In this document: piece by piece, positions 26,341 through 35,487 of the stretch
Position numbering within the stretch: position 1 is the first letter of the stretch
How the letters are laid out: each line of letters opens with the position of its first letter
From: Streptomyces sp. NBC_00259
GTDB lineage: Bacteria > Actinomycetota > Actinomycetes > Streptomycetales > Streptomycetaceae
DNA: 64,000 bases
Direction of reading: 5' to 3'
Assembly (NCBI RefSeq): GCF_036181745.1
Contig: NZ_CP108080.1
Coordinates: 744,001 to 808,000, forward strand
Notes under the pieces: generated by a model
Seen by the model: the letters and a program-made list of their open reading frames with translations, nothing else
Databases searched by the model: none
What the model was told of the DNA's origin: nothing
Program-made: the position numbers and the translations under genes

Positions 26341-26886
26341 ATGGTTTCCGTGGGTCCTGCGGACCGTTTCGACGCGTTTCGGGCCCTTGCCGACCGGCGC
26401 CGGCGGCCTGGAGACCGGCTGATCGAGTCGCTGGCCGAGGCCGGGGCGGGAACGACGGACAGACCCGAGACCCTGGCGCGGATACGGGAGGCGGTCGGGC
26501 GAGCGTACGCGAACGGGCACCTCGGTGCGTCCGTGCACGGTACGGACACGACCCTGAACGTCCAGGTGGTGGAGGGAGCCGGTTCGTCGTCGCGCGGCCA
26601 CGCACAGCCCTGGTCCCCCTCCAGGCTCGCGATCAGGGCCGTGTCCTCACCCGCGACGTACGCCGTCCGGTACGACGTCCTGGACAGCGCGCTGGTCGCC
26701 GTGGAGATCAGGCACGGGCGGGCCCGGCTCATCGCCCGAATCAGCGAACAGACAGCCCCCGGCCAGGTCTTCTCCTCCTTCCACTTCCCCGCAAGCGGCG
26801 TGAACCGCCTCACCTCCGACCGCGTGGACACCGTCACGTCCTGCCCCGAGTACAAGGTCACGGCGGTCCGCGTGGTCGTACCGTGA
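26341..26886 (+). pseudogene. Chimeric frame ending in a molybdopterin-oxidoreductase C-terminal remnant
   Basis: A 181-codon open frame. The last 60 or so codons (from about 26700) match the C-terminal molybdopterin-dinucleotide-binding domain of formate dehydrogenase/nitrate reductase enzymes: ARISEQTAPGQVFSSFHFPA, then GVNRLTSDRVD, then SCPEYKVTAVRV. The first 110 codons (MVSVGPADRFDAFRALADRR onwards) match nothing I know and may be non-coding or another remnant. The catalytic parts are absent, so no oxidoreductase activity is expected. It ends 22 bp before the ATPase gene. Confidence 0.6.
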
Positions 26887-26908
26887 CCGCGTCCCACCAA
26901 GGTGGACC

Positions 26909-29752
26909 ATGAGTACCGGAACCTCCGTACTGACACCCGGTGACAGGGGCCGGGAACCGACGGCCCTCGGCAGCGGAGGCGGCCCGGCGGTGCAGACCTT
27001 GCCGACCGGGGGCGTCTTCGCGGCCCTGGGCACCTCGCCGCGAGGGCTGACGGCGGCGGAGGTGGCGGCGCGGCGGGACCGGTTCGGGCCCAACGAACTG
27101 CCCTGGGCGGGGCGGAGAGGGCTGTGGCGAGACCTCGTCGGCCAGTTCACCGACCTCTTCGCCGTCGTGCTGCTCGTCGCGTCTGCGGTCACGTTCCTGG
27201 CCTACGCGCTCCAGGAGCCACGTGACGTGGGAACCCTGCAGCTGGCCGTGGCCATTCTGGGTGTGGTGCTGCTGAACGCGGCCATCGGCTTCGCGCAGGA
27301 GTACTCGGCCGAGCGGACGGCGGAGTCCTTGCAGGCGATGGTGCCGCACACCTGCCGGGTGCTCCGCGACGGGGAGCGCCAGGAGCTGCCCGCGCCCGAC
27401 CTGGTGCCCGGAGACGTCGTCGTCCTGGAAGCCGGGGACGCTGTGCCGGCGGACTGCCGACTCGTCGACGCGCACGAGGTCTCGGTGAACAACGCGGCCC
27501 TGACAGGGGAAAGCGACGCCGTCGGTCGCACCGGCGAACCCGTCGCGAGCAGCCCGGTACTCGAAGCCCGTAACTGCGTCTTCATGGGCACCGATGTGGT
27601 GGCGGGCTCCGCGAAGGCAGCGGTGTTCGCCACCGGTGCGACGACGGAATTCGGGCGGATCTACCGGCTCGCGGCGGCCGCGCCGCGGCAGAAGACCCCG
27701 TTGCAGCGCCAGGTCGCCTTGATGGCCCGCCGGGTGGCGGGTGCGGCGCTGGCGATCGGGGCCGCCCTGTTCGCGGTACGCGTACCCACCGGGCAGCCGC
27801 TCGTGGAAACCTTCGTGTTCGCCCTCGGGGTGATGGTCGCGCTCGTGCCCGAAGGACTCCCCGCGACACTGTCGGTCTCGCTGGCGATCGGTGTACGCCG
27901 CATGGCCCGCCGGCACGCCCTGGTCAAGCAGCTGCTGGCGGTGGAGGCGCTCGGCTCCACGACCGTCGTGTGCACGGACAAGACCGGGACGCTCACCCAG
28001 GCCGAGATGACCGTCGTCCAGGTGTGGGCCGGCGGCGTGTCCCATGCCGTTTCCGGCGTGGGGTACGCACCGGTCGGCGAAGTCGCCGACCCCGGGCCGA
28101 CGCGCGACCTGCTCCGCGCGGCCGGGCTGTGCTCCAACGCCCGGCTCGTCCCTCCCCCGGCCAACGCTGGGGGGCACCACCCCCAGCCGGACCACGCGGG
28201 CTGGCGGGTGCTCGGCGACACCACCGAGGGGGCGCTGCTCGTCGCTGCGGCGAAGGCCGGTGTGGACCTGTCCGACGAGGAAGCAGCCGCGCAACGTGTG
28301 GCGGAGTACCCCTTCGACTCGGACCGCAAGCTGATGAGCACCGTGCACAAGACCTCTGACGGGTACCGCGTCTACGTCAAAGGCGCGCCCCAGGAGCTCC
28401 TCGCCCGCTGTACCGCCATCGACTGGAGAGGTGTGCGGCAGCCGCTGACCGGCGAACTCCGCGCCGCGGTGACCGCAGCCAGTGATCAACTGGCCTCACA
28501 AGGGCTACGCGTACTGGCGGCGGCGTCGCGGCCCGTGGACGACTCCCACCCCGCCCAGCACGAGGCCGAACGGGAGCTCACACTGCTGGGCCTGGTCGGC
28601 ATGCTCGACCCGCCGCGGCCCGAGGTCAGCGACGCAGTCGACGCCTGCCGACGGGCCGGGATCCGCATCGTGATGGTCACCGGAGACCATCCGTTGACCG
28701 CGGAGGCGGTCGCACGCCGCGTCGGGATCGTGCGGCAGCCCGCCCCCGCTGTCGTGACCGGTACCCGGCTGGACGAGCTGGACGACGCCGGCCTTGACAC
28801 CCTGCTGGCCGACTCGGGCGAGCTGCTGCTGTGCCGGGTCAGCCCAGAACACAAGATGCGAGTGGTCACCGCCCTGCAGCGGTGCGGCGAGGTCGTCGCG
28901 GTCACCGGCGACGGCGCCAACGACGCCCCTGCGCTCAAGCACGCGGACATCGGCGTCGCGATGGGCGCCTCCGGCACCGATGTCGCCCGGGAAGCCGCGG
29001 TCATGGTGCTGCTGGACGACTCGTTCGCCTCCATCGCGGCGGCAGTACGTCTCGGCCGCTCGGTCTATCAGAACATCCGCAAGTTCCTCATCTATCTCTT
29101 CAGCCACAACATCGCCGAGCTCGTGCCGATCCTGGCCGCGACCTTCGCCGGATTTCCCCTGGTGCCGATCACCGCCGTGCAGATCCTCGCGATCGACCTC
29201 GGATCCGATGTCCTGCCCGCCCTGGCGCTCGGCGCCGAGCCGCCGGAACCCGATGTCATGGACCGTCCGCCGCGCTCCCGGCGCGAACGGCTTTTCTCCA
29301 CCACCGTGATGGGACGCATCGTGTTCCTGGGCGGCATCCAGGCCCTCGGCGTGACCGCCGTCTTCTTCTGGCACATCCACGCCTCCGGAATCCCGTACTC
29401 CGGTTTCACCGAGGACACCATCGTCTACCGCGAGGCGATCACCATGGTCCAAGCAGGGATTGTGGTCAGCCAGTTCTTCAACGCACTCGCGGTGCGCACC
29501 GACCGGCAGAGCGTGTTCCGGATCGGGCTGCTGTCCAACCCCTGGCTGCTTGCCGCCGGCTGCTTCGGCATCGCGCTGATGGCGGCCATCAGCTACCTCC
29601 CCCCGCTGCAGGCCCTCTTCAACACCGCGCCGCTGGACGCCGCCGACTGGGCGGTTCTCGCCGGCTTCGGAGCACTGCTGCTGGCAGCCGAGGAAATCCG
29701 CAAATGGTGGCTGCGCCACCGGCCGAGGAGCTCGACGGGAGGAGCGGGATGA
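26909..29752 (+). CDS. P-type cation-transporting ATPase (P2A/calcium type)
   Basis: A 947-residue ion pump. The N-terminal cation-ATPase domain (GLTAAEVAARRDRFGPNELP) is followed by the actuator motif LTGES, the PEGLP membrane motif of SERCA-like pumps (ALVPEGLPATLSVSLAIGV), the phosphorylation site D357-K-T-G-T, the nucleotide-site KGAP and the hinge TGDGANDAPALKHADIGVAM. C-terminal helices are complete. The most likely substrate is Ca2+ or Mn2+ by family; Mg2+ is possible. It overlaps the first TrkA-like gene by 4 bp, so pump and regulators form one operon. Confidence 0.92.
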   Translation: MSTGTSVLTPGDRGREPTALGSGGGPAVQTLPTGGVFAALGTSPRGLTAAEVAARRDRFGPNELPWAGRRGLWRDLVGQFTDLFAVVLLVASAVTFLAYALQEPRDVGTLQLAVAILGVVLLNAAIGFAQEYSAERTAESLQAMVPHTCRVLRDGERQELPAPDLVPGDVVVLEAGDAVPADCRLVDAHEVSVNNAALTGESDAVGRTGEPVASSPVLEARNCVFMGTDVVAGSAKAAVFATGATTEFGRIYRLAAAAPRQKTPLQRQVALMARRVAGAALAIGAALFAVRVPTGQPLVETFVFALGVMVALVPEGLPATLSVSLAIGVRRMARRHALVKQLLAVEALGSTTVVCTDKTGTLTQAEMTVVQVWAGGVSHAVSGVGYAPVGEVADPGPTRDLLRAAGLCSNARLVPPPANAGGHHPQPDHAGWRVLGDTTEGALLVAAAKAGVDLSDEEAAAQRVAEYPFDSDRKLMSTVHKTSDGYRVYVKGAPQELLARCTAIDWRGVRQPLTGELRAAVTAASDQLASQGLRVLAAASRPVDDSHPAQHEAERELTLLGLVGMLDPPRPEVSDAVDACRRAGIRIVMVTGDHPLTAEAVARRVGIVRQPAPAVVTGTRLDELDDAGLDTLLADSGELLLCRVSPEHKMRVVTALQRCGEVVAVTGDGANDAPALKHADIGVAMGASGTDVAREAAVMVLLDDSFASIAAAVRLGRSVYQNIRKFLIYLFSHNIAELVPILAATFAGFPLVPITAVQILAIDLGSDVLPALALGAEPPEPDVMDRPPRSRRERLFSTTVMGRIVFLGGIQALGVTAVFFWHIHASGIPYSGFTEDTIVYREAITMVQAGIVVSQFFNALAVRTDRQSVFRIGLLSNPWLLAAGCFGIALMAAISYLPPLQALFNTAPLDAADWAVLAGFGALLLAAEEIRKWWLRHRPRSSTGGAG

Positions 29753-30408
29753 GAGTGATCATCGCAGGCTGCGGGCGGGTGGGATCCACACTCGCCGTCC
29801 AGCTCGTCACCGAAGGCCATGACGTACGGCTCATCGATCGCCTGCCCAGGACCCGCAGGCATCTGCCCGACACTTTTCCCGGTGGGTTCCACGAGGGCAA
29901 CGCGTACAGCCGCGTCGTACTGGACGCGGCGGGTATCGAGCACGCGGACGCCTTCGTCGCCGTCACCTCGGGCGACAACAGCAACATCGTCAGCGCGCGG
30001 ACAGCCAAGGAGACCTATCGTGTCCCGATCGTCCTCGCCCGCATCCACGACCCCCGCCGCGCCGACATCTACCGCGATCTCGGCATCCCCACCATCGCCA
30101 GCGTCCGCTGGACGGTCCACCAGATCCACCAGATGCTGCTGCACCGCCACCTCACGCCCGAACTCGCCTTCGGCAACGGCGAAACCCTGCTGATCCGGTC
30201 CGAGCTGCCCGCCTACCTCACGGGTCGGCTGCTGACCGAGTTCGATGTCGACGGCGAGATCCGTGTCGTGGAGGTGACCCGCGCAGGGCGCTCCCTCGTG
30301 CCCTCCCACAGCACCCCCGCCGAAGTCGGCGACCTGGTCACCTTCGCCGTCGCTGCCACCGCCCTCGGCCGCTTGCGCGGCTTCCTGGACAAGGAGCTCG
30401 GGGCATGA
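29749..30408 (+). CDS. TrkA-type NAD-binding K+ channel/transporter regulator
   Basis: A 219-residue protein with an N-terminal Rossmann (RCK-N) domain, GCGRVGSTLAVQLVTEGHDV, and a C-terminal RCK-C domain from about residue 140. It is the cytoplasmic gating subunit type of Trk/Ktr potassium systems. It overlaps the ATPase stop and the next TrkA gene by 4 bp each. No TrkH/TrkG membrane subunit is present in the window, so the partner must be elsewhere or be an unusual one, possibly the ATPase. Confidence 0.9.
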   Translation: MRVIIAGCGRVGSTLAVQLVTEGHDVRLIDRLPRTRRHLPDTFPGGFHEGNAYSRVVLDAAGIEHADAFVAVTSGDNSNIVSARTAKETYRVPIVLARIHDPRRADIYRDLGIPTIASVRWTVHQIHQMLLHRHLTPELAFGNGETLLIRSELPAYLTGRLLTEFDVDGEIRVVEVTRAGRSLVPSHSTPAEVGDLVTFAVAATALGRLRGFLDKELGA

Positions 30409-31061
30409 AGGCCCTCATCGCAGGCGCCGGGCGCCTGGGCACCCAGATCGCCCAGGTCCTCGCCGCCGCCCGCAACGACGTCACCCTCGTCGACGTCGAC
30501 GAGGACCGCATCGCCGAGCTCGAAGGCCACCTTCCTGTACGCCTCGTCCCCGGGGACGCCTGCGAGCCCGCCTTCCTCGAACACGCGGGCGCTCACACCG
30601 CCGACCTCATCATCGCTGTCACCGGAAACGACGAGGACAACCTCGTGATCAGCCTCCTCGCCAAGCGGAAGTTCGCCGTCCCCCGTGTCGCGGCACGTGT
30701 CAACGACCCGGAGAACGCCTGGCTCTTCGACCGGAACTGGGGAGTCGACACCGCGGTCCCCGCCGCCACGCCCCTCATCTCCCTCATCGAGGAAGCCACC
30801 GGCGCCACCGATACCGTGTCGCTCCTGCGCCTGAGCAAAGCGGGTGTCGACGTGATCGAAACCGCCATCACACCGCAGTCCCGCGCCGCGGGCCGCACAC
30901 TCGCCGAGATCACCCTCCCCGCAGGCACCGTCATCGCCACGGTCGTCCGCGAGGGCCAACCCACCGTCCCCACGCCCGAGATGCGGCTCCGGCCCGGCGA
31001 CGAACTCCTCCTGGTCTCCCACTCCGCGACCGAGCAGGAGATCCATGCCGCCTTCCAGTAG
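30405..31061 (+). CDS. TrkA-type NAD-binding K+ channel/transporter regulator
   Basis: A 218-residue paralogue of the previous gene, with GAGRLGTQIAQVLAAARNDV as NAD-binding start, the acidic end of strand two at VDVDEDRIAEL, and an RCK-C domain ending LRPGDELLLVSH. Tandem TrkA pairs often form mixed rings (CeoB/CeoC of mycobacteria). It closes the ATPase-TrkA-TrkA operon and is followed by a hairpin. Confidence 0.9.
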   Translation: MKALIAGAGRLGTQIAQVLAAARNDVTLVDVDEDRIAELEGHLPVRLVPGDACEPAFLEHAGAHTADLIIAVTGNDEDNLVISLLAKRKFAVPRVAARVNDPENAWLFDRNWGVDTAVPAATPLISLIEEATGATDTVSLLRLSKAGVDVIETAITPQSRAAGRTLAEITLPAGTVIATVVREGQPTVPTPEMRLRPGDELLLVSHSATEQEIHAAFQ

Positions 31062-31066
31062 CCGCC

Positions 31067-31092
31067 GCGGGCCGGACGCCGCACTGGCCCGC
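31067..31092. terminator. Hairpin after the TrkA pair
   Basis: GCGGGCC (31067-31073) pairs with GGCCCGC (31086-31092) around a 12-base loop, starting 6 bp after the stop codon. Perfect 7-bp stem. Confidence 0.6.
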
Positions 31093-31453
31093 AGCCGGGC
31101 TGTCACAGGCGGTGTGCAAAGGTGACGGGGTGAGAGCCGACATCGGCGACGTGGACCATGTACTCCTACGCAGCCCCTGACGGCAGCAGCTCATGGCCGG
31201 CCGAGCGCCGCGCGCCGGTTGCCCCTCAGCGTCCTGCGACGGAATTTCAACGGCTCCCTGGAGACATACGGCCCCTCGCCGGTCAGGGGTGGAGCACCAG
31301 CCCCGACGGTATCCCCCGACCGTCTGATGCGGACCGGCGCTCATGAGCCGGCTCGCCGTGGCACCCGGGCTCGCCCTGCTCTCGTGTGTCGGCCCGGACC
31401 GACACCCACCCATGCCGGATCCTTGCCTCGGGGGGAGCCACTGCCTCGAGAAC
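31093..31453. other. 361-bp non-coding stretch
   Basis: Between the TrkA terminator and the CBS gene. No frame shows a recognisable domain, and the GGRCC-N4-RGYCC box seen at other island promoters is not evident. It presumably holds the CBS gene promoter. Confidence 0.4.
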
Positions 31454-31481
31454 ACTCCCCGCTCGAATGAGAAAGGGGAGT
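31454..31481 (+). promoter_or_regulatory. Hairpin that would cover the ribosome binding site of the CBS gene
   Basis: ACTCCCC (31454-31460) pairs perfectly with GGGGAGT (31475-31481), loop of 14. The right arm contains the ribosome site GGGGAG, 6 bp before the GTG start at 31487. If formed in the mRNA it would hide the site, so translation may be conditional (temperature, protein or RNA dependent). Confidence 0.45.
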
Positions 31482-31486
31482 GTGCC

Positions 31487-31954
31487 GTGAAGGCATCCGA
31501 GTACATGATGTCGCCGGTTGTGACGGTGCGCCCGGATACCTCGGCGGCCCAGGCCGCCCGCCGCATGCGCCAGGACTCGGTCGGCTGCCTGCTGGTCGTC
31601 GACGACAGCGGCGACCTGCGCGGCATCGTCACCGACCGCGACCTGGTGATGCGCTGCCTGGCCCTCGACATCCCCCCGGATACTCCCGTCTCGCGGCTGA
31701 TGACACCCTCCGTGATCACACTCGCATCCACCGACGACATTCGGACCGCCTACCGGACCTTCCGCAGATCCGGCGTGCGCAGGCTGCCCGTCATGGACGA
31801 GAACGGGCACGTCGCCGGGCTCCTGACCATCGACGACCTCTTCCTCGACGTCTTCCAACGCCTCGCCGACGTACTCGGCCCGGTCGCCTGGACGGTACTG
31901 CGCGATCCAAGCGACTCCTACGGCGTGTCCGGTGACCCACCGGACACCCCCTAG
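31487..31954 (+). CDS. CBS-domain protein (Hrp1-like)
   Basis: A 155-residue protein made of one CBS pair: VRPDTSAAQAARRMRQDSVG with LLVVDDSGDLRGIVTDRDLV, and IRTAYRTFRRSGVRRLPVMD with GLLTIDDLF. The arrangement and size are those of Rv2626c (Hrp1), a DosR-regulon protein. It starts with GTG after AAAGGGGAG, inside a hairpin. The stop TAG overlaps the target-site duplication of the insertion sequence, which therefore landed exactly at the gene's end without changing the protein. Confidence 0.88.
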   Translation: MKASEYMMSPVVTVRPDTSAAQAARRMRQDSVGCLLVVDDSGDLRGIVTDRDLVMRCLALDIPPDTPVSRLMTPSVITLASTDDIRTAYRTFRRSGVRRLPVMDENGHVAGLLTIDDLFLDVFQRLADVLGPVAWTVLRDPSDSYGVSGDPPDTP

Positions 31955-33528
31955 CTACTTGCCCCTGAAGAAGTCGGGGCTGCTGGCGGTGTGACGCTTT
32001 GGGGAGAGCTGGTGGGAGCCATCGGTTGGCCGGGACAGTTGACGTGGGTCATCGGCAGCCGGGGGTGGTGGCGATGTTGCGTGTCGCGGGAGTGCAGGAC
32101 TCGTGGTGGGACGTGCTGCCGGAACAGACGCGACAGCTGTCCCCGGAGCTGGCCCGGATCGATGCGTTCTTGGACGACGAACGGTTCATTGCCCCGTGGC
32201 GGGCGGTGTTCGCCGAGCGGCTGGGGCGTCCCTCGGTCCCGGTCGAGACACTGCTGAGGCTGCTGTACCTCAAGCATCGCTAGGAGCTCGGCTACGAGAC
32301 GTTATGCCGCGAGGTGGCGGATTCGCTGAGCTGGCGGCGGTTTTGCAGGATCCCGTTGACCTCTCCGGTGCCGCACCCCACCACGCTGATCAACCTGGTA
32401 CGCCGCAGCGGCCCGCAGATCGTGGAACACCTCAACGCCGCGCTGCTGGGGAAGCTGGTCGAGGACAAGCTCGTGCGGTGTCGCAAGCTGCGGATCGACA
32501 CCACCGTGGTCGAAGCCGATATCGACCACCCCACGGACGCCGATCTGCTGGAGCACGGGGTGCGCAAGCTGGGCCGACTGGTGAGGCGGATCAAGTCCGC
32601 GGGCGCCGCCAGGCGCACCCGTTTCCGGGACCGAAGCCGGTCAGCGGGCCGCCGCGTGAAGGAGATCTCACGCACGCTGCGGCGGCGCACCGGCCAGGCC
32701 ATGGGCGAGATCGACCGGCTTACCGGCGAGATCGCCACGGTGGCCCGGGCAACACTGCGGGAGGTGACCGCAGTGGAGCGCAACGCCCGCCGGACACTGG
32801 GCAAACGGCCGTCAGGACAGCTCGCGTATCTGCTGGGTGAGCTGGCCGAGAGCGTGGCAGGCACCCGACGGCTGCTGGAGCAGACCGCTTTGCGGCTGGC
32901 CGGCATCCGCACAATCCCCGACCGACTGGTTTCGCTGGCCGACCCGGACGCCCGGCCGATCCGCAAGGGCAAGCCCCAGCACCCCACCCAGTTCGGTTAC
33001 ACCGCGCTGGTGGCCGAGGATGAACGCGGTTTCGTCGTCGATCACCAGCTCCAGCGCGGGAACCCACCCGACGCACCTCAGCTGGTGCCCTCGGTGGGAC
33101 GCGTCACCAGGCTGACCGGCCGGCCGCCCGGCACGGTCGTCGCCGACCGCGGCTTTGGCACCGCGGCCAACGACCTGGCACTCGCCGAACTCGGCGTCCA
33201 GCGGATCGGCCTTCAACGAGCCGGCAAGCCCGGAAAGACACGCCGCGAATACGAACGCAGCCGCTCATTCCGACGGATGCGGAACTGGAGAGTTGGTATC
33301 GAGGCCCGCATCAGTCACCTCAAGCGCACCTTCGGACTCCGCCGCACCCGCCTGCGCCGCCTGGCGGGTGCGCAGAGCTGGACCGGACTCGGGATCTTCG
33401 CCTACAACCTGCAGCGGATGGCCGTCGTCAGCCGATGACACGGCCCCACCCGCAGGTGACGCCACCACGATCCGCCCCCGAAATCGCCTCTGAGCTGGGC
33501 GAACTCTTTTTCAGGGGCAAGTAGCTAG
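31951..33528 (+). mobile_element. Insertion sequence with CTAG target duplication
   Basis: A 1570-bp element (31955-33524) bounded by perfect 15-bp inverted repeats, CTACTTGCCCCTGAA at the left and its complement at the right, and flanked by the 4-bp direct repeat CTAG (31951-31954 and 33525-33528). It encodes one DDE-type transposase with an internal stop. Exact repeat ends show a recent insertion. I cannot assign the IS family with confidence; conserved CTAG-type targets occur in several DDE families. Confidence 0.9.
32074..33438 (+). pseudogene. DDE transposase with an in-frame amber codon
   Basis: A 454-codon gene. TAG at 32281-32283 interrupts the conserved LKHR-Y-ELGYETLCREV segment, most simply a TAC (Tyr) to TAG change; the same frame continues cleanly to 33438. 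DDE-type landmarks are LRIDTTVVEADIDHPTD and, near the end, VVADRGFGTAANDLAL and IEARISHLKRTFGLRR. As written, the product is a 69-residue fragment plus an uninitiated remainder, so the element is probably immobile unless helped in trans or read through. Confidence 0.85.
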
Positions 33529-33696
33529 GCCCTCTCCCGCGGTGCGGCCCGCTCCAGGTCGTCTTCGACGGCGGGGCCGGGCCCGCCCCACCCTGCAGGG
33601 CCCTGCTCCGATCGGCCCGGGACGTGACCGTCACCGTGCGGCCCGGTTCAGGCTCGGCGACTCTGGAGGCAGGAGCAGACGTCGGGAGGAGCGCCC

Positions 33697-35487
33697 ATGC
33701 GCTGCGAGACGATCCGTAAGGACCCGGTTCCGGGCGTCACACCGAATCTGGCCGACTACGAACAGGCTCGTTCTGGTTTCACCTGGTCCCGGGCGCGCGA
33801 GGAACTGGCCGGTCTGCCCGGGGGCGGGCTGAACATCGCGCACGAGGCGGTCGACCGGCATGCCCGTCCGGGCCACGGGGACAAGATAGCGCTGCGGTGC
33901 ATCGCCCGCGACGACACCGTCTCGACGGTCACCTACGCCGAGCTGGCCCGCCGTACGGCCCGCTTCGCGAACGTCCTGCGATCGCTCCACCTCGGCCATG
34001 GCGACCGGGTGTTCACCCTTCTGGGCCGTTGTCCCGAGCTCTACACGGCAGTGCTGGGCACTCTGAAGAACACCAGCGTGCTCTGTCCGCTCTTCTCCGC
34101 ATTCGGCCCCGACCCCGTCGAGCAGCGGCTGCGGCTCGGCGACGCCCGGCTCCTGGTCACCACCGCGGCCCTGTACCGGCGGAAGGTGGCGGAGCGCCGG
34201 TCGTCGCTGCCCGGCCTCGACCATGTACTCATCGTGGGGCCCGGCGCAGAGGAACTGCCCGGCACGGTCTCCTTCGACGAACTGATGTCCGCCGCCCCGG
34301 ACACGTTCACCATCCCGCCCACCTCACCCGACGACATGGCTCTGCTGCACTTCACGAGCGGAACCACCGGCACTCCCAAGGGTGCAGTCCATGTCCACGA
34401 GGCCGTGGTGGCCCATTACGCCACGGCCGCGTACGCGCTCGATCTGCACCCTGGGGACGTGTACTGGTGCACTGCCGACCCCGGCTGGGTCACGGGCATG
34501 TCGTACGGCATCGTCGCTCCGCTCGTCCACGGCGTGACGCTCGTCGTCGATGAAGGCGACTACGACGCCCGGCGCTGGTACCGGATCCTCGGCGAACAGC
34601 GGGTCAGCGTCTGGTACACCGCCCCCACGGCCCTGCGGATGCTCATGCGCGCCACGCCCCGCCACGGGCCGTACGACCTACCCCGCTCGTACGACCTGTC
34701 CGACCTGCGCTTCATCGCCTCCGTCGGCGAGCCGCTCAACCCCGAGGCGGTGCTGTGGGGCCAGGAGGTGCTGGGCCTTCCGGTGCACGACAACTGGTGG
34801 CAGACCGAGACCGGCTGCATCATGATCGCGAACTTCGTGGCATGCGACATCCGGCCGGGTTCGATGGGACGTCCGCTGCCGGGTGTCGAGGCAGCCGTGC
34901 TGGAGCGAGGCGAGGACGGCCGGGCGCTGATCACCGACGGCCGGGTGACGCTGGTCGAGAACCCCGACGTCGAGGGTGAGTTGGCGTTGCGGCCGGGCTG
35001 GCCGTCCATGTTCCGCGGCTATCTGCACGACAAGGAGCGTTACGAGGCCACGTTCGCCGACGGCTGGTACCTGACCGGCGACCTGGCCCGGCGTGATGCT
35101 GACGGCTGGTACTGGTTCGTGGGGCGAGCCGACGACGTCATCAAGTCCGCGGGACATCTGATCGGCCCGTTCGAGGTGGAGAGCGCGCTGATGGAGCACC
35201 CGTCGGTCGTGGAGGCAGGAGTGATCGGACGGCCGGACCCTGTCGCGGGGAACATCGTCAAGGCGTTCGTGTCGCTACGCCCCGGCATCGAACCGAGCCC
35301 GGAGCTGGAACGGGAACTGCTGGCCTTCTCCCGCCGCAGGCTGGGCCCGGCTGTCGCGCCTCGGGAGATCGCCTTCGACCAGAACCTGCCCAAGACCCGT
35401 AGTGGCAAGGTCATGCGCCGACTGCTCCGCGCCCGTGAACTCGGCTTGCCCACCGGCGACTTGTCGACCTTGGAGGGATCCACATGA
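33697..35487 (+). CDS. Acetate--CoA ligase (AcsA-type AMP-forming synthetase)
   Basis: A 596-residue adenylate-forming enzyme that makes acetyl-CoA from acetate, ATP and CoA (or uses a related short acid). Motifs are the P-loop [15 protein letters not shown] (from about 219), the specificity segment DNWWQTETG and the catalytic K571 in [11 protein letters not shown]. The C-terminal GDLSTLEG is typical of AcsA. Its stop overlaps the E1-alpha start (ATGA), so it heads an operon with pyruvate-dehydrogenase-like genes that also make acetyl-CoA. The first 168 bp after the IS hold its promoter; a palindrome GCAGGGCCCTGC lies at 33595-33606. Confidence 0.9.
   Translation: MRCETIRKDPVPGVTPNLADYEQARSGFTWSRAREELAGLPGGGLNIAHEAVDRHARPGHGDKIALRCIARDDTVSTVTYAELARRTARFANVLRSLHLGHGDRVFTLLGRCPELYTAVLGTLKNTSVLCPLFSAFGPDPVEQRLRLGDARLLVTTAALYRRKVAERRSSLPGLDHVLIVGPGAEELPGTVSFDELMSAAPDTFTIPPTSPDDMALLHFTSGTTGTPKGAVHVHEAVVAHYATAAYALDLHPGDVYWCTADPGWVTGMSYGIVAPLVHGVTLVVDEGDYDARRWYRILGEQRVSVWYTAPTALRMLMRATPRHGPYDLPRSYDLSDLRFIASVGEPLNPEAVLWGQEVLGLPVHDNWWQTETGCIMIANFVACDIRPGSMGRPLPGVEAAVLERGEDGRALITDGRVTLVENPDVEGELALRPGWPSMFRGYLHDKERYEATFADGWYLTGDLARRDADGWYWFVGRADDVIKSAGHLIGPFEVESALMEHPSVVEAGVIGRPDPVAGNIVKAFVSLRPGIEPSPELERELLAFSRRRLGPAVAPREIAFDQNLPKTRSGKVMRRLLRARELGLPTGDLSTLEGST

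Noticed and set aside
33595..33606. GCAGGGCCCTGC palindrome before the acs operon as an operator
   Set aside because: It is a perfect 12-mer, but such GC palindromes are common in this base composition and it has no second copy at a related promoter.
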